Part shown: positions 46,899-54,542 of the stretch, piece by piece
Position numbering within the stretch: the stretch's first letter is position 1
How the letters are laid out: each line of letters begins with the position of its first letter
From: Stutzerimonas stutzeri
GTDB lineage: Bacteria; Pseudomonadota; Gammaproteobacteria; Pseudomonadales; Pseudomonadaceae
Assembly: GCF_024448695.1 (NCBI RefSeq)
Contig: NZ_JAMOHY010000004.1
Span: forward strand, 62,001-126,000
DNA length: 64,000 nt
Direction: 5' to 3'
Made by a program: the position numbers and the translations under genes
The notes under the pieces: generated by a model
The model's database searches: none
The model's input: only the letters and a program-made list of their open reading frames with translations
Told to the model about the DNA's origin: nothing

Positions 46899-48128
46899 AT
46901 GAGCCAGACCTCTCTCGACAAGAGCAAGATCAAGTTCCTTCTCCTCGAAGGCGTCCATCAGAACGCCGTCGACACCCTGAAGGCCGCCGGTTACTCGAAT
47001 ATCGAATACCTCAAGACCGCGCTGTCCGGCGAGGAGCTGAAGGAAAAGATCGCTGACGCCCATTTCATTGGCATCCGTTCGCGCACCCAGCTCACCGAGG
47101 AAGTCTTCGAGGCGGCCAAGAAGCTGATCGCCGTCGGCTGCTTCTGCATCGGCACCAACCAGGTCGACCTGAATGCCGCCCGCGAGCGCGGCATCGCGGT
47201 GTTCAATGCGCCTTACTCCAACACCCGCTCGGTGGCCGAACTGGTGCTGGCCGAAGCCATCCTGCTGCTGCGCGGCATTCCGGAGAAGAATGCCTCCTGC
47301 CATCGCGGCGGCTGGATCAAGTCCGCGGCCAACTCGTTCGAGATCCGCGGCAAGAAGCTCGGCATCATCGGTTACGGCTCCATCGGCACCCAGCTGTCGG
47401 TACTGGCTGAAGGCCTGGGCATGCAGGTCTACTTCTATGACGTGGTGACCAAGCTGCCGCTGGGCAACGCCACCCAGATCGGCTCGCTGTACGAGCTGCT
47501 GGGCATGTGCGACATCGTCTCCCTGCACGTCCCCGAGCTGCCATCCACCCAGTGGATGATCGGTGAGAAGGAAATCCGTGCCATGAAGAAGGGCGCCATC
47601 CTGATCAACGCCGCCCGCGGCACCGTGGTCGAGCTGGATCACCTGGCCGCCGCAATCAAGGATGAGCACCTGATCGGCGCGGCCATCGACGTCTTCCCGG
47701 TGGAGCCGCGCTCCAACGACGAAGAATTCGAAAGCCCGCTGCGCGGCCTGGACCGTGTGATCCTCACCCCGCACATCGGCGGCTCCACTGCCGAGGCGCA
47801 GGCCAATATCGGCCTGGAAGTGGCCGAAAAGCTGGTCAAGTACAGCGACAACGGCACCTCGGTGTCCTCCGTCAACTTCCCGGAAGTGGCACTGCCGTCG
47901 CATCCCGACAAGCACCGCCTGCTGCACATTCACCAGAACATTCCGGGCGTGATGAGCGAAATCAACAAGGTGTTCGCCGACAACGGCATCAACATCGCCG
48001 GCCAGTTCCTGCAGACCAACGAGAAGGTCGGCTACGTGGTGATCGACGTGGACAAGGAATACTCCGAGCTGGCGCTGGAGAAGCTGCAACACGTCAACGG
48101 CACTATCCGCAGCCGCGTATTGTTCTGA
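46899..48128 (+). CDS. serA: D-3-phosphoglycerate dehydrogenase
   Basis: 409 aa from ATG 46899 as MSQTSLDKSKIKF; an ATG six bases earlier is possible. NAD binds at GIIGYGSIGTQ; the catalytic Arg and His are in INAARGTVVELD and LTPHIGGSTAEAQ. A C-terminal ACT domain (about 335-409) gives serine feedback. It starts phosphorylated serine synthesis and reduces 2-oxoglutarate to D-2-hydroxyglutarate, cleared by the divergent gene's enzyme. A strong terminator follows. Confidence 0.96.
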   Translation: MSQTSLDKSKIKFLLLEGVHQNAVDTLKAAGYSNIEYLKTALSGEELKEKIADAHFIGIRSRTQLTEEVFEAAKKLIAVGCFCIGTNQVDLNAARERGIAVFNAPYSNTRSVAELVLAEAILLLRGIPEKNASCHRGGWIKSAANSFEIRGKKLGIIGYGSIGTQLSVLAEGLGMQVYFYDVVTKLPLGNATQIGSLYELLGMCDIVSLHVPELPSTQWMIGEKEIRAMKKGAILINAARGTVVELDHLAAAIKDEHLIGAAIDVFPVEPRSNDEEFESPLRGLDRVILTPHIGGSTAEAQANIGLEVAEKLVKYSDNGTSVSSVNFPEVALPSHPDKHRLLHIHQNIPGVMSEINKVFADNGINIAGQFLQTNEKVGYVVIDVDKEYSELALEKLQHVNGTIRSRVLF

Positions 48129-48143
48129 TACCCGAGCGGTGCA

Positions 48144-48170
48144 AAAGGGAGGCTTCGGCCTCCCTTTTTC
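48144..48170 (+). terminator. Rho-independent terminator of serA
   Basis: AAAAGGGAGGC (48144-48154), loop TTCG, GCCTCCCTTTT and further T (48159-48170). Classic stem and U-tract 16 bases after the serA stop. Confidence 0.9.
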
Positions 48171-48174
48171 GTGC

Positions 48175-48477
48175 TCAGTCGAACATCCAACTGACGGGCA
48201 TGGCCCGTCCGCTGGTGTCCACACCCTGAGGTTCAGGCCGTTTCGGCAACGGCTCCATCGGCTCCATCGGCTCCAGCGGGGGCACCTCTGGCGGTGCTTC
48301 CAGCGTAGGCGGCCGGGGCTGACGCTCATCGGGAGGGTCGATAACGTCCTGTCGTGGCTCGCGGGTATCCAATGGATGCTCGCGGCTTTTCTCCGGGATC
48401 GTCGGGCCGGTTCCAGTCGCCAGCGCCGGTGCGGCGACTACCAGGGTTGCGGTGAAGATCAGCGTACGCAGGTCCAT
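48175..48477 (-). CDS. Small secreted proline-rich protein
   Basis: 100 aa with a signal peptide cleaved near residue 20 (APALA). The rest is rich in Pro, Glu and Arg and includes a PPLEPMEPMEP repeat. No known domain; no cysteine. It is convergent with serA, sharing the terminator region. It may be a periplasmic or cell-surface linker; function unknown. Confidence 0.6.
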   Translation of the reverse strand: MDLRTLIFTATLVVAAPALATGTGPTIPEKSREHPLDTREPRQDVIDPPDERQPRPPTLEAPPEVPPLEPMEPMEPLPKRPEPQGVDTSGRAMPVSWMFD

Positions 48478-48550
48478 GGCTCACTCCTCAAGTGATACCG
48501 GGTTTGGCAGCCTCCTGCGGCATGAGTTTCAAAGATTCGGGGCGACCCAA

Positions 48551-48584
48551 CGCAAAAGCCCCGACCGAGGCCGGGGCTTTTGCG
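48551..48584 (-). terminator. Terminator of the Thr-Gly repeat gene
   Basis: CGCAAAAGCCCCG (48551-48563) pairs with CGGGGCTTTTGCG (48572-48584), a 13-bp stem with an 8-base loop and U-rich flanks in either direction. Confidence 0.8.
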
Positions 48585-48606
48585 TCAAGCAGCGCCAGTC
48601 GAAACA

Positions 48607-48960
48607 TCAGTTACCTGCGCCACCTGCTCCGCCTGCGCCACCGCCGGTTCCGGTGCCGGTGCCGGTGCCGGTACCCATGCCACCTGTGCCCGTGCCGGTT
48701 CCCATACCGCCGGTACCAGTACCGGTGCCAGTGCCAGTGCCAGTGCCAGTGCCAGTGCCAGTATCGGCATCAACGCCTGTCCCGGTGTTCGTACCCGGAC
48801 TGGCAGGCATACCCGAACGGGTGTCTTCATTGGTAGTGCCATCCATGGTGCCGTAGCCATTGTCGCCAGTGGCGCGATCGGTATCCGTGGTGCCCGCGGC
48901 GAACACACCCGTAGACATCAGGCCAGCCAGCGTAAACGCAGCAATTTTGGTCGTTTTCAT
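48607..48960 (-). CDS. Secreted Thr-Gly repeat protein
   Basis: 117 aa with a signal peptide (cleavage near 21, GVFA). From about residue 57 the sequence is almost only TG and GMG repeats ending GGAGGAGGAGN. Six perfect tandem hexanucleotide copies (48725-48760) code for part of this. Its length can vary in frame by replication slippage. A GAGAACG site precedes the ATG. No cysteine, no known fold. Surface or matrix role is speculative. Confidence 0.6.
   Translation of the reverse strand: MKTTKIAAFTLAGLMSTGVFAAGTTDTDRATGDNGYGTMDGTTNEDTRSGMPASPGTNTGTGVDADTGTGTGTGTGTGTGTGTGGMGTGTGTGGMGTGTGTGTGTGGGAGGAGGAGN
48725..48760. repeat. Hexanucleotide tandem repeat
   Basis: Six perfect copies of GTGCCA (TGGCAC on the coding strand, encoding Gly-Thr), inside a longer imperfect repeat at 48640-48760. 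It keeps frame when copies change. Confidence 0.8.
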
Positions 48961-49211
48961 ATCGTTCTCCTTAATTCAGTGGGTTACCTAGAATCGGGCA
49001 GCCGGCCAAGCCAAGGGTTTCATCGAGGGCATTACAAAATTTTTCCCTGTGTCACAACCGGTCGCAAAGCGCCCTGCGCTCACATCACCGTTCGTCGCCT
49101 CATCACGCCTACCCCACATCGGATAGCCCAAGCGCTACTGAAAGGCTGAACTTCGTCACCGTACACCGGTCGTTTAGTAACTTTTCTCTCTATACACAAC
49201 ATGGATCGAAC

Positions 49212-49874
49212 ATGGACGCGACGGATCTGACCGACCAGGAGCGCACCCCCCCTTGCGTAACCCTGCTCACTGGCAACGAATTGCTGGGGCTTTTTTTCAA
49301 ACACTTTCTTGGCGAGCAGACCCGACTGGACGTCACCCTCACGCGCCTCGCAGACGACACTACGCAAACGCCCGAGCTCTATCTGATCGATGCCGACAAC
49401 AACGACACCGAGCAGCTGGCCAGCCTGCTGGAGCGACTGGGCGAAACAGCCCCGGTAGCACTGCTGAACATAGCGCCGGAGCAGGCCGAACAACTGGTTG
49501 AGCAGTACCCGGCCATTCGCGGCGTGTTCTACACCCACGCCACACGCGATCACTTGCTTGAAGGCATTCAGGTCCTGCTGGACGGGGGCGACTGGTTGCC
49601 GCGCTTACTGACCGAGCGCCTGCTCAGCCAGTGGCGACGCATGCGCCAGCGCGCCGGCAGCAAGCCTTCATTGACCCTGCGCGAGCGCGAAATCCTAAGC
49701 CTGGCCGGCAAAGGGCTTTCAAACGCCGAAATCGCCGAGCGACTGAATCTCAGCCCGCATACGATCAAAAGCCACATCCACAACCTGCTGCGCAAGATCG
49801 GCGCATCCAACCGCGCCGAAGCCGCCTTTCTGCTGCGTGGCCGACTGGACCATCCCGAGCAATGTCAGGCATGA
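49212..49874 (+). CDS. CsgD-like LuxR-family regulator
   Basis: 220 aa. The C-terminal LuxR helix-turn-helix (about 150-210; LTLREREILSLAGKGLSNAEIAERLNLS in part) is preceded by a receiver-like domain without a full acidic pocket. The middle, IRGVFYTHATRDHLLEGIQVLLDGG in part, lines up with E. coli CsgD (INGVFY...GLQGVL). Curli or matrix control is the family role; no csg genes are near. oprH follows. Confidence 0.72.
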   Translation: MDATDLTDQERTPPCVTLLTGNELLGLFFKHFLGEQTRLDVTLTRLADDTTQTPELYLIDADNNDTEQLASLLERLGETAPVALLNIAPEQAEQLVEQYPAIRGVFYTHATRDHLLEGIQVLLDGGDWLPRLLTERLLSQWRRMRQRAGSKPSLTLREREILSLAGKGLSNAEIAERLNLSPHTIKSHIHNLLRKIGASNRAEAAFLLRGRLDHPEQCQA

Positions 49875-49971
49875 CACCAGGGCTCTGACAGGGCGCAGCC
49901 TGCCAAAAAAGGGAAGTTCCAGCCTTTGTCATGAAGCTTGCACCGGACCAACGGCATGGCATGCCGGATTC

Positions 49972-50010
49972 GTTCAGCGCAGGTTCAGGCGGCGTTCAGG
50001 CAGGGTTCAG
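49972..50010 (+). promoter_or_regulatory. Four GTTCAG repeats at 11-bp steps upstream of oprH (PhoP-type boxes)
   Basis: GTTCAG occurs at 49972, 49983, 49994 and 50005, each exactly 11 bases apart (5-base spacers). A dimer of an OmpR-type regulator contacts direct half-sites with this periodicity; the hexamer resembles the PhoP box (GTTTA). The array ends 58 bases before oprH, at the place of a -35 element. PhoP, encoded downstream, is the likely binder. Confidence 0.7.
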
Positions 50011-50067
50011 TGACAACCATTCAGGCTAGGGGCCGTCAGTATCCCGCTGCCTGAAAAGGAGTCACCG

Positions 50068-50673
50068 ATGAAAAAACTTAGCACTCTGGCCCTCGCCTCC
50101 ACCCTCGGCATCTTCAGCTTCGGCGCCCACGCCGCTGAGAACTTCGCCGGTTTCACCTGGGGCAAAAGCACCGTCAACACTGATCGCTCCAGCACCCTGA
50201 AACAGAACATGGGCGGCAAGAATCGCTTCGATGACACCATCAAGAACAGCGGCACCTGGGGCGTACGCGCCGGTCAGATGACCGACGAGGCCCGCTACTA
50301 CATGACCTACGAGAACGTCTCCGACGACTACGGCAGCAGCCTCAAGCTGCGTCAGCAGAACCTGATCGGCAGCTACGACATGTTTGTCCCGCTGGGCGAC
50401 ACCACTCGCCTGTTCGGCGGTGCCAGCGCCGGCCTGACCAAGCTGGAGAACGAGTCCAAGGGTTACAGGCGTGACAGCGACATCGGCTACCTGGTCGGCC
50501 TGCAGGCCGGTATCCTGCAGAAGCTCGGCGACAACACCTCGGTGGAAGCCGGTTACCGTTATCTGCGCAGCAATGCCGGCACCGAAGTGTCCGAGCGCGG
50601 CGTCGGCAAGCTGGGTTCGATTGACGTGCACAGCAGCAAGCAGGCCTACCTGGGTCTGAACTATCACTTCTGA
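50068..50673 (+). CDS. oprH: Outer-membrane protein OprH
   Basis: 201 aa, length of P. aeruginosa OprH (200). Signal peptide cleaved after AHA (residue 22), then eight amphipathic strands, with GTWGVRAGQ, YYMTYENVSDD, KLRQQNLIGSYD and GYRYLRSNAGTE closely recalling OprH, ending YLGLNYHF. It stabilises lipopolysaccharide at low magnesium. phoP follows 69 bases downstream, the known oprH-phoP-phoQ order. Confidence 0.92.
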   Translation: MKKLSTLALASTLGIFSFGAHAAENFAGFTWGKSTVNTDRSSTLKQNMGGKNRFDDTIKNSGTWGVRAGQMTDEARYYMTYENVSDDYGSSLKLRQQNLIGSYDMFVPLGDTTRLFGGASAGLTKLENESKGYRRDSDIGYLVGLQAGILQKLGDNTSVEAGYRYLRSNAGTEVSERGVGKLGSIDVHSSKQAYLGLNYHF

Positions 50674-50742
50674 CGGCTGCTGGGCTGACAGAACATTGAA
50701 GACGGCCGGGCAATGCTCGGCCGTTTGCATAGGAGCACAAAC

Positions 50743-51420
50743 ATGAAAGTGCTGGTGGTGGAAGACGAGGCGCTGCTGCGCCACCACTTGCAGACGCGGC
50801 TCGGTGAAAGCGGGCATATCGTCGATGCCGTGCCCAACGCCGAAGAAGCGCTGTATCAAACCCACGAATTCAATCACGACCTTGCCATCATCGATCTCGG
50901 CCTGCCGGGTATCAGCGGGCTGGACCTGATCCGTCAGCTGCGCAGTCACGGCAAGACCTTCCCGATTCTTATCCTCACCGCCCGTGGAAACTGGCAGGAC
51001 AAGGTTGAAGGCCTGGCTGCAGGGGCCGACGATTATGTGGTCAAGCCGTTCCAGTTCGAGGAACTGGAAGCCCGGCTAAATGCACTGCTGCGCCGCTCCA
51101 GCGGCTTCACCCAGGCCACCATCGAAGCCGGGCCGCTGCTGCTCGACCTCAATCGCAAGCAGGCCACCGCCAATGGCGAGCCGCTGGCGCTGACCGCCTA
51201 CGAATACCGCATCCTCGAATACCTGATGCGTCATCAGCAGCAGGTAGTGGCCAAGGATCGGCTGATGGAGCAGCTCTACAGCGGCGACGAGGAGCGCGAC
51301 CCGAACGTGATCGAGGTGCTGGTCGGGCGACTGCGGCGCAAGCTCGAAGCGCAGTGCGCGATGAAACCCATCGAAACCGTGCGCGGCCTTGGCTACCTGT
51401 TCACCGAGCGCTGCCGATGA
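50743..51420 (+). CDS. phoP: Response regulator PhoP
   Basis: 225 aa OmpR-type regulator, equal to the P. aeruginosa length. Receiver with D8, phosphoacceptor D51 (AIIDLGLPG) and KPF lysine; the winged helix ends with VRGLGYLF. AGGAG lies seven bases before the ATG. The stop overlaps the phoQ start (ATGA). It should activate its own operon via the GTTCAG array under low Mg2+. Confidence 0.94.
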   Translation: MKVLVVEDEALLRHHLQTRLGESGHIVDAVPNAEEALYQTHEFNHDLAIIDLGLPGISGLDLIRQLRSHGKTFPILILTARGNWQDKVEGLAAGADDYVVKPFQFEELEARLNALLRRSSGFTQATIEAGPLLLDLNRKQATANGEPLALTAYEYRILEYLMRHQQQVVAKDRLMEQLYSGDEERDPNVIEVLVGRLRRKLEAQCAMKPIETVRGLGYLFTERCR

Positions 51421-52814
51421 GTCGACGCTGGCGCCGCCTGCAGGCGCGCGTTCGCCACCAACTGACCGGCGCCATGTCGCTGCGCCTGCGACTGATGCTC
51501 GGCGCGGCGAGCCTTGCCGTACTGTTCATGCTGGCGTTGCTACCGGCGCTGCAGGGCGCGTTCAGCCTGTCCTTCGAGAAGGTCATCGAACAGCGCCTCG
51601 CCGCCGACGCCAGCACGCTGATAAGCGCCGCACAGATCGAAGACGGTCAACTGCAAATGCCCGAGCGGCTGCCGGACGAGGAATTCGACCTGCCGGACGC
51701 GCAGCTACTCGGCTTCATCTACGACCGTCGCGGCGAGCTGGTCTGGCATTCGCGTTCGGCCGCCGACGAGCGTATCGACTACCGCCCGCGTTACGAGGGC
51801 CGTACCAGCGAATTTCTGCGCACCCACGATGCGGCGGGGGTCGAGTACTTCGTCTACGACGTCGAGCTGCAGCTGGCCGGCAGCCGCGCCAACGCCTTCA
51901 GCTTCGTCACCATGCAACCCACCAGCGAGTACCTGAGCCTGTTCGGCGAGTTTCGCCGGCAACTCTATGTGTGGCTGGGTAGCGGCCTGCTGGTGCTACT
52001 GGTACTGCTCTGGCTCGGCCTGACCTGGGGCTTTCGCACCCTCAAGCGGGTCAGCGCCGAGCTCGATCAGGTCGAAGCCGGCCAGCGCGATCGGCTGAGC
52101 GATGATCACCCGCACGAGCTGCTGCGCCTGACCCGCTCGCTGAACCGCCTGCTGGACAGCGAACGGCGGCAGCGCGAGCAATACCGCAATTCCCTGGGTG
52201 ACCTGGCGCATAGCCTGAAAACCCCGCTCAGCGTGCTGCAGGGCGTCGGTGAAACCCTCGCGGCGCAAGCCCAGAGTCGCGAGCAGGCACAGGTGATGCA
52301 GGCGCAGATTGAGCGCATGAGCCAGCAGATCGGCTATCAGCTACAACGGGCCAGCCTGGGCAAGAGCGGCCTGGTGCGTCACCGGGTCCAGCTCCAGCCA
52401 CTGCTGGTCAGCCTGTGCAGCACGCTGGACAAGGTCTACCGTGACAAACACGTAGAGGTCGAGATGCAGCTCGCCGAGCACTGCCTGGTACCGATGGAAC
52501 AGGGCGCGCTGATGGAACTGCTCGGAAACCTGCTGGAAAACGCCTACCGGCTGTGCCTTGGGCAGATCCGCATCAGCGCCCGCAACAGCGAAGGCGACCT
52601 GCTGCTCGGCATCGAGGACGACGGCCCAGGCGTGCCGGTCGACCAGCGCGCGCGGATCATCCGCCGCGGCGAACGCCTCGACGGCCAGCACCCCGGCCAG
52701 GGCATCGGTCTGGCGGTGGTCAAGGACATCCTCGACAGCTACGGCGGCGAACTCAGTCTCGGTGAATCAGCGCTTGGCGGCGCAATCTTCCAGATCCGCC
52801 TGCGGGCTGACTGA
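51417..52814 (+). CDS. phoQ: Sensor histidine kinase PhoQ
   Basis: 465 aa from ATG 51417, overlapping phoP. The first membrane helix (about 27-46) and second (about 186-204) enclose an acidic periplasmic domain (47-185) with DEEFDLPD and other acidic runs that bind divalent cations in this family. The kinase motif GDLAHSLKTP holds H265, and GQGIGLAVVKDI marks the ATPase lid. It senses Mg2+ and cationic peptides. Confidence 0.93.
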   Translation: MSRRWRRLQARVRHQLTGAMSLRLRLMLGAASLAVLFMLALLPALQGAFSLSFEKVIEQRLAADASTLISAAQIEDGQLQMPERLPDEEFDLPDAQLLGFIYDRRGELVWHSRSAADERIDYRPRYEGRTSEFLRTHDAAGVEYFVYDVELQLAGSRANAFSFVTMQPTSEYLSLFGEFRRQLYVWLGSGLLVLLVLLWLGLTWGFRTLKRVSAELDQVEAGQRDRLSDDHPHELLRLTRSLNRLLDSERRQREQYRNSLGDLAHSLKTPLSVLQGVGETLAAQAQSREQAQVMQAQIERMSQQIGYQLQRASLGKSGLVRHRVQLQPLLVSLCSTLDKVYRDKHVEVEMQLAEHCLVPMEQGALMELLGNLLENAYRLCLGQIRISARNSEGDLLLGIEDDGPGVPVDQRARIIRRGERLDGQHPGQGIGLAVVKDILDSYGGELSLGESALGGAIFQIRLRAD

Positions 52815-52889
52815 AGCGGGAGTACTGCCACGCCGATGAGATTGGATACCCGCCACTACGCCGAAAAAGGCCTACCCTGAGCCAGCAGC

Positions 52890-54542
52890 TCACCACAGCC
52901 AGCCGAGCCAGAGCAGCGCCACCAGCAGCCAGGCACTGAGCGTCAGGGCACCGCGCTCCCACTGCCGATTCCAGCGTCGCTCGCGCTGACGCCAGCGGTG
53001 GCGCTCAAGTTGCATCGCGGGGACAGGCAACGGTGGCTGCCGCAGCACCCGCGTGACATATAGCGACGCCCATAGCGCCGGGTTCGGCAGCTGTGCCAAG
53101 CGCGACGGCACTCGCCAGTCACGGCGCAGCGCCCACCCGGTCAGCGCCAGAGTAGCCAGCAGCGGCCAGAGCGCTGCCCATAAGCCGCCGGGATAGAGCC
53201 CGTCCAGCAAGGGTTCACGCAGCGCCGGCCAGACCCAGGGCAACAGCAGCGAGGCCGCGCTGAGCACCGCCCATGGCAGCCATTGACCAGCCGGCGGGCG
53301 CTGCGCCGGGGCGTGCTGCTGGTCGCGCCATATCAGCCAGAGCGCGCGCAACAGCAGCAGTGCGGTAGCGAAGCTGGCCAGCGTCAACCAAGGCGCCCAT
53401 GCAGCAAAGGCACTGTCGTACCAGGCGTCCTTGAGCAGGTATTTCACCGCCGCTCCGCTGCTCAGCGGCGCGCCCATGATCGCCAGCGCCGGCAGTAGCA
53501 AAAGCACCCAAGCCAGTCGTGGCAGGCGCCCTTCGTGGACCATCGCCGCCGCCAGGAAAAGTGCGCCCTTGGCCAGGCCGTGATGCATGCCGAACAACAG
53601 CAGTATCGAGGCAAGCGCCGCCGACGGCTGCTCCAGGCTCCAGGCCAATGCCAGGATCATCAGCATCCAGCCCATCTGGCTCACCGAGGAATAGGCCAGC
53701 ACGGCCTTCGACTTGCCGGCGCACAGCCCCAGGGCAGCCGCGTAGAGCGCGCCGAAAAGGCCGGCTGCGAGCAGCGGTGTGCTCCAGGCTGCCAGCGTCG
53801 GATCGGCCTCCGGTACGCAGCGCCAGATGCCGAGGATACCGGCCTTGAGCATCGCCCCGGACAGCACTGCGCTGGCCGGTGCCGGCGCCTCGGGGTGGGC
53901 CAGCGGCAGCCAGACGTGCAGCGGCCAGAAGCCGGCCTTCAAACCGAGGCCGAGCAGCAACAGAGCCAGGGTCAGATGGTCGATCGGGTGCGCCTGCCAG
54001 CTGGCGAAGTCGAACGCCTGGCCAGTGGCATGGGTGCGCAACAGCAGACCGGCGAGCAGCAGCATCTCGCCGCAGATGGCCAGCTGCAGATACAGCCGCC
54101 CGGCACGCCGCGGCCCTGGGCCGCCGCGGTGGACGATCAGCCCGTAGGCGGACAGGCTCATGGCACTGAAGCCGAGGTAGAAACTCAGCGCGTCGGTGGC
54201 GATGATCAGCAACAGGTTGCCGGCTAGCGCCAGTTGCCAGAAGGCCCAGAAGCGCAGCCGGCGCGGATCGCGGGTCAGGCTGCTGTTGGCGAAAACTGCT
54301 GCGCAGCCCCAGAGCAATGCGGAAAAACCCAGCCAGGCGCGGGTCAGCGCGTCGCTGGAACCCCAGCGTACGCCTTCCCAGAGCCAGGGCAATTCGAGCG
54401 CCAAAGGTGGCTGCAGCGCCACCAGCAACGCCGGCACACAGGCCAGCCACAACCACGGCAGACAACGCTCGCGCAGCCAGAGCAGCAGCACGCCGCCAAG
54501 CAGCGGCGCAAAGGGCACCAGCAACCACAGCCAGGCGCTCAT
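52890..54542 (-). CDS. Third NuoL/MrpD-like antiporter subunit, TM5 Glu lost
   Basis: 550 aa, about 14 hydrophobic segments, proton-conducting subunit family. The TM7 lysine is kept (K202 in LGLKAGFWPLHVWLP), and the later KAGILG lysine too. The conserved TM5 glutamate, E140 in the gene just upstream, is serine here (S126 in LGFSAMSLSAYGLI). It overlaps its upstream neighbour by ATGA and ends the operon. It may be a structural rather than fully pumping subunit. Confidence 0.8.
   Translation of the reverse strand: MSAWLWLLVPFAPLLGGVLLLWLRERCLPWLWLACVPALLVALQPPLALELPWLWEGVRWGSSDALTRAWLGFSALLWGCAAVFANSSLTRDPRRLRFWAFWQLALAGNLLLIIATDALSFYLGFSAMSLSAYGLIVHRGGPGPRRAGRLYLQLAICGEMLLLAGLLLRTHATGQAFDFASWQAHPIDHLTLALLLLGLGLKAGFWPLHVWLPLAHPEAPAPASAVLSGAMLKAGILGIWRCVPEADPTLAAWSTPLLAAGLFGALYAAALGLCAGKSKAVLAYSSVSQMGWMLMILALAWSLEQPSAALASILLLFGMHHGLAKGALFLAAAMVHEGRLPRLAWVLLLLPALAIMGAPLSSGAAVKYLLKDAWYDSAFAAWAPWLTLASFATALLLLRALWLIWRDQQHAPAQRPPAGQWLPWAVLSAASLLLPWVWPALREPLLDGLYPGGLWAALWPLLATLALTGWALRRDWRVPSRLAQLPNPALWASLYVTRVLRQPPLPVPAMQLERHRWRQRERRWNRQWERGALTLSAWLLVALLWLGWLW

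Noticed and set aside
49080-49553. 157-codon minus-strand frame under the CsgD-like gene
   Set aside because: No ribosome site or domain; the plus-strand frame has LuxR motifs.
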